DNA of 64,000 nt from Sva-07 sp963715285 (GTDB taxonomy: Bacteria; Actinomycetota; Acidimicrobiia; Acidimicrobiales; Ilumatobacteraceae), in NCBI GenBank assembly GCA_963715285.1, contig CAVQRU010000002.1, positions 62,001-126,000 of the forward strand, in the 5' to 3' direction. The notes under the pieces were generated by a model that saw only the letters and a list, made by a program, of their open reading frames with translations, was not told the origin of the DNA and made no database searches. Position 1 is the first letter of the stretch. Each line of letters opens with the position of its first letter. A program made the position numbers and the translations under genes. This document shows positions 10,989 through 18,868 of this stretch, piece after piece.

Positions 10989-11447
10989 TCAGGCCCGACA
11001 ATCGGGGCATCGGCCCCAGTAGACAACTTCGGCTTCGTCGATCTCGAAGCCGAAGTCGTCGTCAGCAGTGAGACAGGGGGTCGACCCGACGGCACAGTCG
11101 ATGTCGAAGATGAGGCCGCAACCCCGACACACCAGGTGGTGGTGGTTGTCACCGACCCGGTCTTCGTATCGGGCAACCGAGCCGGTGGGCTGTATCCGAC
11201 GGATGAGACGTTTGTCGACGAAGACTCCGAGCGTGTCGTACACGGACTGTCGCGAGATGGAACCGATCTTCTCCCTGACGACCTCGGTCAGCTCCTCGGT
11301 CGTGGCGTGTGAGTTCGCAGTGACCGCTTCCATGACGGCCAAGCGCTGCGCAGTGACCTGGAGTCCACGAGCCCGCAGCTGCTGTTCGATCGTGCGTTGC
11401 TCGATCGGACGTCGAGCAGGCGTTGCGTGCTCCAGGGGTTCCTTCAC
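10989..11447 (-). CDS. furA: Fur-family peroxide-responsive repressor
   Basis: 152 residues from GTG 11447. The N-terminal winged helix (about 20-85) includes RQSVYDTLGVF; the C-terminal dimerisation domain has the histidine-rich NHHHLVCRGC and two CxxC pairs (CRGC and CPDC) that would hold a structural zinc. The position directly ahead of katG makes it FurA/PerR rather than an iron regulator. It should repress its own promoter and katG until peroxide oxidises a metal ligand. The start lies only nine bases past the -10 element, so the mRNA is probably leaderless, as reported for mycobacterial furA. Confidence 0.9.
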   Translation of the reverse strand: MKEPLEHATPARRPIEQRTIEQQLRARGLQVTAQRLAVMEAVTANSHATTEELTEVVREKIGSISRQSVYDTLGVFVDKRLIRRIQPTGSVARYEDRVGDNHHHLVCRGCGLIFDIDCAVGSTPCLTADDDFGFEIDEAEVVYWGRCPDCRA

Positions 11448-11455
11448 GGTGTGCT

Positions 11456-11484
11456 AGTGAACCACAGAGTCTGGACCAAGTCAA
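11456..11484 (-). promoter_or_regulatory. furA promoter with FurA-box-like sequence
   Basis: On the minus strand TTGACT (11479-11484) and TTCACT (11456-11461) are spaced by 17 bases, and the GTG start follows nine bases later. The surrounding TCTTGACT..GTCCAGA resembles the mycobacterial FurA operator (TTGACT followed by TTCCAGA, from memory). Binding here would cover the -35 element and spacer. Confidence 0.6.
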
Positions 11485-11514
11485 GAATCAGGTCTGGTCA
11501 GGAATGAGACCGAG

Positions 11515-11560
11515 CACCTCACCATTGCGAGGTGGAGTGGAGGACCGTGCCGACGGGGAG
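11515..11560 (-). repeat. imperfect copy of the rnpB 5' end and upstream region
   Basis: Read on the minus strand, this stretch matches the 46 bases spanning the rnpB promoter region and 5' end at about 36 of 46 positions, including an uninterrupted 18-base identity (11515-11532 against 8597-8614). The -10 equivalent is TCCACT instead of TACACT. It also forms a short CACCTC/GAGGTG hairpin. It lies between the end of a ferritin-like gene and the furA promoter. Together with the genuine rnpB 5' end it brackets furA-katG as direct repeats. Confidence 0.7.
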
Positions 11561-11562
11561 CG

Positions 11563-12393
11563 TCAGCAGGTGGGTTCGAGCTCGTTGTAGATGAACGAGT
11601 TCTCGGCCGGTGTCTGCAGGTTGAACGACTCACGCGAGCCGTTCTCGTCGGCGGGTCCGACGATCAACTCGGCCTGACCGACCGACCCGAAGCGGCTCGT
11701 GATCGCGTAGATGTTCGGCAAACCCTCCACGTCGGTGGGAACGCCCTCGCCGTACACCGCAGGGCTGATGTAGCCGTCGGCACCGCGAGTGATCGCCACG
11801 ATCGCTGCGGCCTGCCGCGATTCGGCGGTCGCAGTCTCGAGTGCGAAGGTCTTGGCGGCAGGGGACGTCAACTCGACGGCGAAGACCTGATGCGTGGACG
11901 CAGCGAGATTCTCGAGTGCGACGGCGAAACGCAGCAGATCTCGCGCCGGGTCGTCGCTGATCTCGATCGCCTGGAAGACCGGCTCGATCAGGCGATCGTC
12001 GAGCCAGGGGTTGGTGCACTCCCACGGAACACCGCCTTCGGCCTCGGTCAGTGCAGCCAGCTGATCCGCGGTCGCCTGATGGTCGTCGATCAGACGCGAA
12101 ACGAGCTCGTCCGACGACGACTCGATGATGCCGGACTCGAGCGCTCGCTCGTAGACACCGACCACGGTGTATTCCAGCGAAGAGGCCGTGCGGAGCCGTA
12201 CCGCATCGTCGACGGTGTAGTCGGGCGGGTCGGTGACGGGCGGTGCATAGCCGACCCGCCCGGGCGCCGTGTCGCCTTCGCGATCGTTGCCGCACGCTGC
12301 GACCAACGCGGCGAGCGACACCGTGATGCCGCCGATCTTGAAGGCCTGACGCCGGCTGATGGGCGAGCCGGCGCGTGGTACGAACGTGCTCAT
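11563..12393 (-). CDS. ferritin-like domain protein, Tat/lipoprotein-type signal
   Basis: 276 residues from ATG 12393, whose first bases overlap the stop of the upstream gene (ATGA). The N-terminus has a twin-arginine motif (SRRQAFKIGG) and a hydrophobic stretch ending LVAACGN, which fits both Tat export and a lipobox. The body is a predicted four-helix ferritin-like fold with acidic and histidine residues in helix (LEYTVVGVYERAL, DDHQATADQL, LENLAASTHQVF). Related proteins are annotated as ferritin-like/DUF4439-type; iron storage is not proven. It forms a tight pair with the related gene upstream, probably acting outside the membrane in metal or oxidative-stress handling. Confidence 0.75.
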   Translation of the reverse strand: MSTFVPRAGSPISRRQAFKIGGITVSLAALVAACGNDREGDTAPGRVGYAPPVTDPPDYTVDDAVRLRTASSLEYTVVGVYERALESGIIESSSDELVSRLIDDHQATADQLAALTEAEGGVPWECTNPWLDDRLIEPVFQAIEISDDPARDLLRFAVALENLAASTHQVFAVELTSPAAKTFALETATAESRQAAAIVAITRGADGYISPAVYGEGVPTDVEGLPNIYAITSRFGSVGQAELIVGPADENGSRESFNLQTPAENSFIYNELEPTC

Positions 12394-13016
12394 GACTCCT
12401 CGACCTCCGTGAGCGTGATGATCTCCGTCGGCGGGTCGAACACCAGGTTGAGCTGATCCGACACACCTGCCAGGTCTGCGAGCACCGTTGCCATCCGAGC
12501 GTTGATGACCACGATCGAGGCGACGACCGTCTGCGATTCGACGGCTTCGAACTCGGTGAAGAGCTCGGTGTAGGTGGCAGCGAAGTTGTTCTCCAGCTCC
12601 CATGCCGCCTGCGCGAACTGGGCTGCATCGGAGGTGGCGAACTCGTCCTTGAATTCGTCGTAGAACGTCTCGTTGTAGGTGTCCGCGGAGATCCCCGTGA
12701 TGGCGGCGAACTGATCGGCGTAGGCCTCGTGGTTGTCGCCGAACACCTGGGCGACCTCGAGCGCAGCGTCGGTCAGCCCGGCCTCGACCGCGTCGCGGTA
12801 GAGGAGCTTGGCCGCCAGCTCCAACTGCAGCGCCTGCTCGAGCACCGCCTTGTCGGGTTCGGTCGGGCTGTACGGGGCGGCGGAGGCCGGCCGGGCGACG
12901 GCGAGTGCGGCGGCGCTGGCGAGACCAGCAGCGCCCAACGCGCCGATGAGGCTTCGCCGCGATGTTGCGGGCTCAGCGGATACGAGGTCCACGGGGGAGT
13001 GTCCTTTCGAGGTCAT
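12390..13016 (-). CDS. ferritin-like domain protein, Tat signal
   Basis: 208 residues from ATG 13016 (GGGAAGG about ten bases upstream); a longer frame from 13079 is open but lacks a ribosome-binding site. TSRRSLIGALGAAGLASAA is a twin-arginine signal with cleavage near ASA. The mature part has helices with LELAAKLLYRDAVEAGL and FGDNHEAYADQF, spaced like a ferritin-like diiron fold, ending in a short acidic tail. It overlaps the next, paralogous gene by four bases, so translation is coupled. Pairs of such exported ferritin-like proteins appear next to each other in several actinobacteria. Exact function unknown. Confidence 0.75.
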   Translation of the reverse strand: MTSKGHSPVDLVSAEPATSRRSLIGALGAAGLASAAALAVARPASAAPYSPTEPDKAVLEQALQLELAAKLLYRDAVEAGLTDAALEVAQVFGDNHEAYADQFAAITGISADTYNETFYDEFKDEFATSDAAQFAQAAWELENNFAATYTELFTEFEAVESQTVVASIVVINARMATVLADLAGVSDQLNLVFDPPTEIITLTEVEES

Positions 13017-13090
13017 GCGTGCTACAGCCTTCCCGCTGGGAGGGCATCCGAGCAATTCTAGGGTTTGCGAGTCGTCCATCCGGTGATCGC

Positions 13091-14560
13091 TCAGAAGTCC
13101 AGTGCCGACAGATCGGGATACCAGCCGGCAGCCCGGTCGACGGCGTCACGCCAACGAGCCCGGCGCGCTGCGTGGTCGTCGCCGGGGCTCGGTTCGACGA
13201 TCCGCGCCGGTTTCCACAGGTCGTCGAGCTCGTGGATGTCGTCCCAGATCCCGACACCGAGGCCGGCCATGAACGCCGCGCCGATCGTCGTCGACTCGGC
13301 GACCGGAGCGACCTCGATCGGGAGGTCGGCGGCATCAGCCAGCGCCTGGACGAACGTCGGGTTGGCGATCATGCCCCCGTCGACCCGCACGGTGTGGATG
13401 TCGAGACCGGTGTCGGCATGTGCGGCCTCGAGCAGGTCGGCGCCACGGTGTGCGATGCCCTCGAGCACCGCCCGCACCACGTGCTCTCGTCCCGTTCCCC
13501 GGGTCAGGCCGAGCAGCGCTCCGCGGGCGCCGTAGTCCCACCGCGGGGTCCCGAGCCCCATCAGTGCCGGCACGTACACCACACCGCCGGAGTCGGCGCA
13601 CCGGCTCGCGACGGCGTGGCTGTCGGCGGGATCGTCGATCAGCTGCAGGTCGTCGCTCAACCACTCGACGTTGGTGCCGGCCGACAGCATGATGCCCTCG
13701 ACGCCCCACGTCAGGCGGCCGTCGATCGACCACAGCGGCAAGGGGTAGGTGCCCGACGAATGGCGGTGGGCACCGTCCGGTGTCGGCTGGTCGGTGCAGA
13801 CATCGAGCATGCCACCGCTGCCGAAGGTGATCTTCGCCCGTCCGGGCCGGATGCAGCTCTGGCCGATCAACGAGGCCTGCTGATCACCGAGCATCGCAGA
13901 GATCGGCGGCGCCCCGGCGAGCGCGGTCGCATGGCCGCACACGCCGACGGAGTCGACGACGGTCGGCAGCGTGGCGATCGGCACGCCGAGCGCGTCGCAG
14001 ATCGCCGCGTTCCAGTCCGTGCCGTCGACGAGTCGCAGCCCGTTCGTCGTCGCCGAGGCGTTGGTCTGGTCGCTGACGTGGACCGCGCCCTCGGTGAGCG
14101 TCCACGCCACCCACGAATCGATCGTGCCGATGCACACGTCGCGTCCGTCGAGGTCGGGGGTGTTCGCCAACAGCCAACTCGCCTTCGTCGCCGACTGGTT
14201 CGGGGCGAGGGCCCAGCCGTGCTCGAGCTTCGCCACGATGCAGTCGCCGACCGTTCGGAGGTCCTGCCATCCGAGCCCGGCGCCGAGCGGGACACCTGTC
14301 GTCCGATCCCACAGGAGGACGCTGGCGCGCTGGTTGGTGATCCCGACGGCCTCGATCGGCGCGTCGATACGCGCCATCGCCGTTCGGGCCGCGTCGAGCA
14401 GGCGCTCCGCCATCAACGCCCCGTCGATCTCGGCGAGTCCGGGCGCGGGTGTGGCGGGAGGACACGGCCGGTACTCGTAGGCGCGAACGGACAGGGTGTC
14501 GTCGACGACGGCAGCGCGGAGCCCCGTCGTTCCGACGTCGACCACCAGGATGTTCGTCAC
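13091..14560 (-). CDS. FGGY-family carbohydrate kinase (glycerol-kinase-like)
   Basis: 489 residues from GTG 14560, preceded by GGAGGT. It begins TNILVVDVGTTGLRAAV, the phosphate-1 motif of FGGY kinases, and continues with GITNQRASVLLWDR, GTIDSWVAWTL and a C-terminal RVDGGMIANPTFVQ block. It is closer to glycerol kinase than to sugar kinases, but the hallmark glycerol-binding stretches differ from the true GlpK encoded at 40580-42075. As the last gene of an operon with glpD and an alkyl-DHAP-synthase-like oxidase, it may phosphorylate glycerol, dihydroxyacetone or a related triol. Its start overlaps the membrane-protein gene upstream by four bases. Confidence 0.85.
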   Translation of the reverse strand: MTNILVVDVGTTGLRAAVVDDTLSVRAYEYRPCPPATPAPGLAEIDGALMAERLLDAARTAMARIDAPIEAVGITNQRASVLLWDRTTGVPLGAGLGWQDLRTVGDCIVAKLEHGWALAPNQSATKASWLLANTPDLDGRDVCIGTIDSWVAWTLTEGAVHVSDQTNASATTNGLRLVDGTDWNAAICDALGVPIATLPTVVDSVGVCGHATALAGAPPISAMLGDQQASLIGQSCIRPGRAKITFGSGGMLDVCTDQPTPDGAHRHSSGTYPLPLWSIDGRLTWGVEGIMLSAGTNVEWLSDDLQLIDDPADSHAVASRCADSGGVVYVPALMGLGTPRWDYGARGALLGLTRGTGREHVVRAVLEGIAHRGADLLEAAHADTGLDIHTVRVDGGMIANPTFVQALADAADLPIEVAPVAESTTIGAAFMAGLGVGIWDDIHELDDLWKPARIVEPSPGDDHAARRARWRDAVDRAAGWYPDLSALDF

Positions 14561-14964
14561 GATCGGGACCTCCGTTGGGACGGGACGATGCCGCGTGCCT
14601 GCAGCGAGCTGCCCAGCAGCCCGCCGAACAGGCCGGCCAGCATGACCAGCGAGAGGGTGAAGAAGACGCCGAACCAGTTGACGCTGTCGCCGCGGAGCAG
14701 GCGGAACGACACGAAGACGACCTGGGCGCCGAGATAGGCGACGATCGCGGTGACGATGCCGTGGCTCATCGGTGTCCCGCGCTGTTGCAGCCACGCCGCG
14801 CACCCGGCGCCGAGGACGAACCCGAACATCGCGCCGAAGAAGAACAGCGCGTTCAGGCCGCTGTCGTCGGAGTCGACGAAGGCGGCGACGAGCGTGAGCG
14901 GCACCGCCAGGATCAGGCAGACACCGATGCCGGCTCGGATTGCCTCGGGATCGAACCGACTCAT
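14557..14964 (-). CDS. small four-helix membrane protein
   Basis: 135 residues from ATG 14964, overlapping both neighbours by four bases. Four hydrophobic segments are visible, at about 11-31, 38-60, 68-90 and 100-122, with a basic C-terminal tail (SQRRSRS). The overall look is that of the small uncharacterised TIGR04086-like membrane proteins. No catalytic motif is seen. The strict overlap with a glycerol-metabolism operon suggests a linked role, perhaps small-molecule passage or stabilising the membrane-bound flavoenzymes, but this is only context. Confidence 0.65.
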   Translation of the reverse strand: MSRFDPEAIRAGIGVCLILAVPLTLVAAFVDSDDSGLNALFFFGAMFGFVLGAGCAAWLQQRGTPMSHGIVTAIVAYLGAQVVFVSFRLLRGDSVNWFGVFFTLSLVMLAGLFGGLLGSSLQARGIVPSQRRSRS

Positions 14965-16442
14965 GGCCAGGGTGTCGCTCCGAACGGTGTCGGCAGCCCG
15001 AGCTTGCCGGGGTTCATGATCCCGTTCGGGTCGAGTGCCGCCTTCAGGGCGATGAGGACACGATGAGCCGGTCCGAGCGCCTCGGCCATGAACCGGCCGC
15101 GGTTGATCCCGACGCCGTGATGGTGCGACAGGTTGCCACCGCCGGCCAACACCGCTCGCTGTCCGGCGTCCCACAGCGCGATGTAGGTCGCCTCGATCTC
15201 GTCGGGTGTCGGGGTGGCGGCGAAGGTGAAGTAGAGACATGCGCCGTCCGAGTAGCTGTGCGAGAGGTGACAGGTCGCCGCTCGTGCGGTCGGGACGGCC
15301 ATGAGCGCCGCTCGAACGTCGTCGAACAACGTGCCGAGCGCCGACCACGGCGCCGCGATCTCCATCGTGTCGACCACGAACCCCTTGCGGGTGAGGCCCT
15401 GGAGCGCGGACGTGTCGTTGCGATGGTCGAGCCAGCGGGCCACGAGGTCGACGTCGGCCGGTCGGGCGCCGCCACCGCGGCAGCTGCGGTCGACGATCGT
15501 CATCGTGGCGTCGACGATCTCGGGGGTGCCTTCGTCGAGCACGAGCAGGATGCACTCGGTGCCGTCGCCCCCCTGACCTCGTTGCGACTCGGCAGCGTCG
15601 TACAGCCGGAGCACAGCGGGCGTGGCGCCGGCCTGCAGGATCGTGCGACAGGCCTCGACGCCGTCGGCGAACGACGACAACGAGTACGCGGCCCGAGCTT
15701 CGTGCTCGGGCGCCGGGTGCGTTCGCAGCCAGACGCGGGTGATCACGCCGAGGGTGCCCTCCGAGCCGACGAACAGCTGGGTGAGGTCGGGCCCGGCCGC
15801 CGCGGCGGGCGCGCCACCGGTGCGGATCACCGAGCCGTCGGCGAGCACGACCTCGAGCCCGACGACGATGTCCTCGATCTTGCCGTACCGGGTCGAGTAC
15901 TGCCCGGCGCCCCGCGAGCCGATCCAGCCGCCGACGGTGGCCAGGTCGAAGCTCTGCGGGAAGTGCCCGACCGACAGCCCCATCGGCGCCAGCACGTCTT
16001 CGAGGTCGGGACCGAACGTCCCCGGGAGCACCTCGACGACGCCCGAGACGGCGTCGACGTCGATCACCCCGGCGAGCGCGGTCGTGTCGAGCACCACGCC
16101 GCCGAACACCGGCGTCGCGGCGCCGCACACACCGCTGCGTCCGCCCGCGACGGTCAACGGGAGCCGGGCGTTGTTGCACACCTGGATCACGCGCACGACC
16201 TCGTCGAGGGTCGTCGGGCGTACGACGGCGTCGGCGAGCTGAGGCACCCGTCCGGCGAGGGCCCAGTGCAGGGCGAGCGGCCACCAGTCGCGACTCGCTT
16301 CGGCGACGTCGGCTCCCTCGTCGACGACCTCGCAGATCGACTGCAGCGCGGCGAGCGCGTCCTCCGGGATGTCGATCACGTTGCCGGTGAGGTGAGACCC
16401 CTCGCCGGTGAGCTCAATCGGTGGCGTTGGCGAGGCGGGCAT
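14961..16442 (-). CDS. FAD-linked oxidase of the alkyl-DHAP synthase (AGPS) type
   Basis: 493 residues. An N-terminal FAD_binding_4 domain contains the flavin-pyrophosphate loop VAGGRSGVCGAATP and SRGAGQYSTRYGKIED; the C-terminal FAD-oxidase half holds LSHHHGVGINRG. The triple-histidine HHHGxG is the active-site signature of alkylglycerone-phosphate synthase and its bacterial relatives, distinguishing them from GlcD-type lactate or glycolate oxidases. AGPS swaps the acyl group of acyl-DHAP for a fatty alcohol to start ether-lipid synthesis. The gene overlaps glpD upstream by 29 bases and the membrane protein downstream by four, so it sits in a DHAP/glycerol-3-phosphate operon. Whether it makes ether lipids or oxidises another hydroxy acid cannot be decided here. 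Confidence 0.85.
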   Translation of the reverse strand: MPASPTPPIELTGEGSHLTGNVIDIPEDALAALQSICEVVDEGADVAEASRDWWPLALHWALAGRVPQLADAVVRPTTLDEVVRVIQVCNNARLPLTVAGGRSGVCGAATPVFGGVVLDTTALAGVIDVDAVSGVVEVLPGTFGPDLEDVLAPMGLSVGHFPQSFDLATVGGWIGSRGAGQYSTRYGKIEDIVVGLEVVLADGSVIRTGGAPAAAAGPDLTQLFVGSEGTLGVITRVWLRTHPAPEHEARAAYSLSSFADGVEACRTILQAGATPAVLRLYDAAESQRGQGGDGTECILLVLDEGTPEIVDATMTIVDRSCRGGGARPADVDLVARWLDHRNDTSALQGLTRKGFVVDTMEIAAPWSALGTLFDDVRAALMAVPTARAATCHLSHSYSDGACLYFTFAATPTPDEIEATYIALWDAGQRAVLAGGGNLSHHHGVGINRGRFMAEALGPAHRVLIALKAALDPNGIMNPGKLGLPTPFGATPWP

Positions 16443-18126
16443 CGTCGGCTCCTGCGGTTTGTCGGGCGGCTGATTCCTCGGCCAGGCACAGCTGCTCGTA
16501 CGCGCGGAGCTGTCGGGCCGTCTCGTCGGCGTCCCAACCGAGTTCGGCGGCGAGCAGTTCCGCCGCCGCGGGCGCAGCGGCGAGGGACGCTCGTCGATCG
16601 AACAGATGGGCGCGCGTGCGCCGGACGAGGACGTCGTCGAGCGTGGTGACCATCTCGTGGCGTGCGGCATACACGGCTTCGGCACGCAGGTACGGCTGTC
16701 CGTCGACGAGTGGGGCGGCAAGGGAAGGGTCGAAGGCGATCAGCGCGCGGAGCTCGTCGGCCTCGGTGCCGTAGCGCCCGATCAGGTGGGCCTCGACGGT
16801 GCCTGAGGGTTCATGGCGCCGCGTGGCCCCCACCAGCTCCAGGTGGCGGGTGCGTGAGCGACGGGCGCGGCGCGGCGCGGCGAGCCGCGCCACCACGACG
16901 TCGACGGTGTCTTCGGCCATTTCGCGGTAGGTGGTCAGCTTGCCGCCGTTGACGCGAACCACGCCGGAGTCACTGACGGCGACCTGATGCTGACGCGACA
17001 GATCGGCGGTCTTCCCGGATCGGTCGTCGGTGGATGCCGCCTTGACGAGGGGACGCAGACCCGCCCACACACCGGTGATGTCGTCGCGGCTCACCGTCTC
17101 GGTGAGCGCTTCGTTGAGGGCGGTGAGCACGTAGTCGATGTCGATTGCGGTGCACTGCGGATCGTCGAGCGGACCACCGTCGTCGGTGTCGGTCGTGCCG
17201 ACGTACACGTGCCGGAAGGTGCCGTCGCCCCGTTCGCCCCAGGGCACCAGGAACAGGCTGCGCTTGTCGCTGCGTACCGGGATGATCACGGCGATGTCGT
17301 TGCGGACCTTCTCCCACGGGATCGTCACGTGGACGCCCTTGGCGGGTCGGATCGAGTCGGGATCGGCGCCCTCGTCGAGCGCACGGACCTCGTCGGCCCA
17401 CACGCCCGCCGCGTTGACGACGCAGCGAGCGCGCACCGGGAAGCGTTCACCGTCCGCTTCGGCCAGGACGCCGTCGGCTCGACCCTCGGCGTCTCGGGTG
17501 ATCTCGACCACGGCACAGCGGTTCGCCACCACTGCCCCGTGGCGGGCGGCGGTGCGCGCCACCGTGAGAGTGAGGCGGGCGTCGTCGGCGCCGGCGTCGT
17601 AGTAGAGGTAGCCGGCGCTGAGCTTGTCGAGATGGGCGGTGGGGAAGTGGGCGGCTGCTTCCTCGGCCGACACCCGCTTGTGGAGCTTGCCGATCCGCCA
17701 GCCGCCCGTCAGGTCGTACATCCACATCGCCGAGCCGAGTGCCTTCGCGACCTTCTTCGACACGACGCCGTCCTTGGTGAGGATCGGGATCATGAACGGC
17801 AGGAGCGACACGAGGTGCGGTGCGTTGCGCATCAGCCGACGGCGCTCGCGCAGCGCCTCGTAGACGAGCCGGACATCGCCGTTCTGCAGGTACCGCAGGC
17901 CACCGTGGACCATCTTGGAGCTCTTCGACGACGTCCCGCTCGCGAAGTCGTCACGCTCGACCAATCCGGTGCGCAGGCCGCGTGAGGCGGCGTCGAGCGC
18001 CACGCCCACGCCGGTGATCCCACCGCCGATCACCAACACGTCGAGCGGTTCGCCGTCGGGTGCAGCCGTCGCGCGCAGTGCCTCGAGCATCCCGGTGCGC
18101 TCGAACGGGCGAGAGCTGGTCGACAT
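16414..18126 (-). CDS. glpD: FAD-dependent glycerol-3-phosphate dehydrogenase
   Basis: 570 residues from ATG 18126. LDVLVIGGGITGVGVAL (about 29-45) is the FAD-binding Rossmann motif; SGTSSKSSKMVHGGLRYL and the later GGKLTTYREMAEDTV are GlpD signatures, and a C-terminal helical domain follows. It oxidises sn-glycerol-3-phosphate to dihydroxyacetone phosphate at the membrane and passes electrons to quinone. It is the first gene of an overlapping four-gene operon with an AGPS-like oxidase, a membrane protein and a kinase, all using the glycerol-3-phosphate/DHAP branch. A long open extension to 18414 lacks coding character and overlaps the rubrerythrin promoter region. Confidence 0.93.
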   Translation of the reverse strand: MSTSSRPFERTGMLEALRATAAPDGEPLDVLVIGGGITGVGVALDAASRGLRTGLVERDDFASGTSSKSSKMVHGGLRYLQNGDVRLVYEALRERRRLMRNAPHLVSLLPFMIPILTKDGVVSKKVAKALGSAMWMYDLTGGWRIGKLHKRVSAEEAAAHFPTAHLDKLSAGYLYYDAGADDARLTLTVARTAARHGAVVANRCAVVEITRDAEGRADGVLAEADGERFPVRARCVVNAAGVWADEVRALDEGADPDSIRPAKGVHVTIPWEKVRNDIAVIIPVRSDKRSLFLVPWGERGDGTFRHVYVGTTDTDDGGPLDDPQCTAIDIDYVLTALNEALTETVSRDDITGVWAGLRPLVKAASTDDRSGKTADLSRQHQVAVSDSGVVRVNGGKLTTYREMAEDTVDVVVARLAAPRRARRSRTRHLELVGATRRHEPSGTVEAHLIGRYGTEADELRALIAFDPSLAAPLVDGQPYLRAEAVYAARHEMVTTLDDVLVRRTRAHLFDRRASLAAAPAAAELLAAELGWDADETARQLRAYEQLCLAEESAARQTAGADDARLANATD

Positions 18127-18343
18127 CGCGGCGATCCTAGGGCACCTCTGTTCCGTGCGACACTCGAGCCGACGGCCACGACTCGGCAACCGGTGAATCG
18201 GCTCCGACCTGCGCGAGTTGTCAACGAACATCGGAAGCACGTTGAATGCCGATGGTGAACGCTGTCGCCGAGTCCCCTGTGCACGGCGCAGGGACCTTCG
18301 TCGCCCGCCGTCCGCCGACAGCCCTCGACGAAGGAGCACCGCC
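18127..18343. promoter_or_regulatory. divergent promoter region glpD / rubrerythrin
   Basis: These 217 bases separate two divergent operons and must hold both promoters. The rubrerythrin Shine-Dalgarno AAGGAG is at 18331-18336. No convincing paired -35/-10 elements or operator dyad could be assigned by eye. Confidence 0.4.
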
Positions 18344-18763
18344 ATGGTCGACCTGATCGGTACCCGGACCCACGAGAATCTGAAGGAGGCATTCGCCGCC
18401 GCGAGCCAGGCCAACCATCGCTACCTGTGGTTCGCTCAGAAGGCCGACATCGAGGGCTTCCCGGATGCCGCGGCGCTGTTCCGCGCCCTCGCCAACGGCG
18501 AGACCGGGCACGCTGACGGCCATCTCGAGTACCTGGCTGAGGTGGGAGACCCGGTGACGGGAGCGCCGATCGGCGACACCGAGGAGAACTTCAGGGCGGC
18601 GATCGCCGGCGGGACCCACCAGTACACCGAGATGTACCCCGGCTTCGCCGAGATCGCCCGCGAGGAGGGCCTCGACGAGATCGCCGACTGGTTCGAGGCG
18701 CTCGTCCGCGCCGAGCGGAGCCATGTCGATCGCTTCGCCCAGGGATGCGATGACCTGCGCTGA
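18344..18763 (+). CDS. rubrerythrin
   Basis: 139 residues from ATG 18344, with AAGGAG eight bases upstream. It is a short rubrerythrin consisting of the diiron four-helix domain: helix motifs ANHRYLWFAQKADIEG, NGETGHADGHLEYL and RAERSHVDRF supply the glutamate and histidine ligands. No C-terminal rubredoxin CxxC domain is visible, so it depends on a separate electron donor. Rubrerythrins reduce hydrogen peroxide. The next gene, 105 bases on, encodes a GlpC-like Fe-S protein often found beside this type of rubrerythrin and likely to be its redox partner. Confidence 0.9.
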   Translation: MVDLIGTRTHENLKEAFAAASQANHRYLWFAQKADIEGFPDAAALFRALANGETGHADGHLEYLAEVGDPVTGAPIGDTEENFRAAIAGGTHQYTEMYPGFAEIAREEGLDEIADWFEALVRAERSHVDRFAQGCDDLR

Positions 18764-18868
18764 GGCCATCAACTGCGCTGGTTCGATCCAGTCCCTTCCG
18801 CGTCGGCGACCGCCGTTTCGCGCGCATCGGGTGGTTCACGGTGCCACACACTGCGGAAGACTGGCCCG

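Noticed and set aside
12962..14737. Plus-strand open frame opposite the carbohydrate kinase
   Set aside because: Composition is Arg/Gly/Asp repeats typical of antisense frames; the minus-strand kinase is unambiguous.
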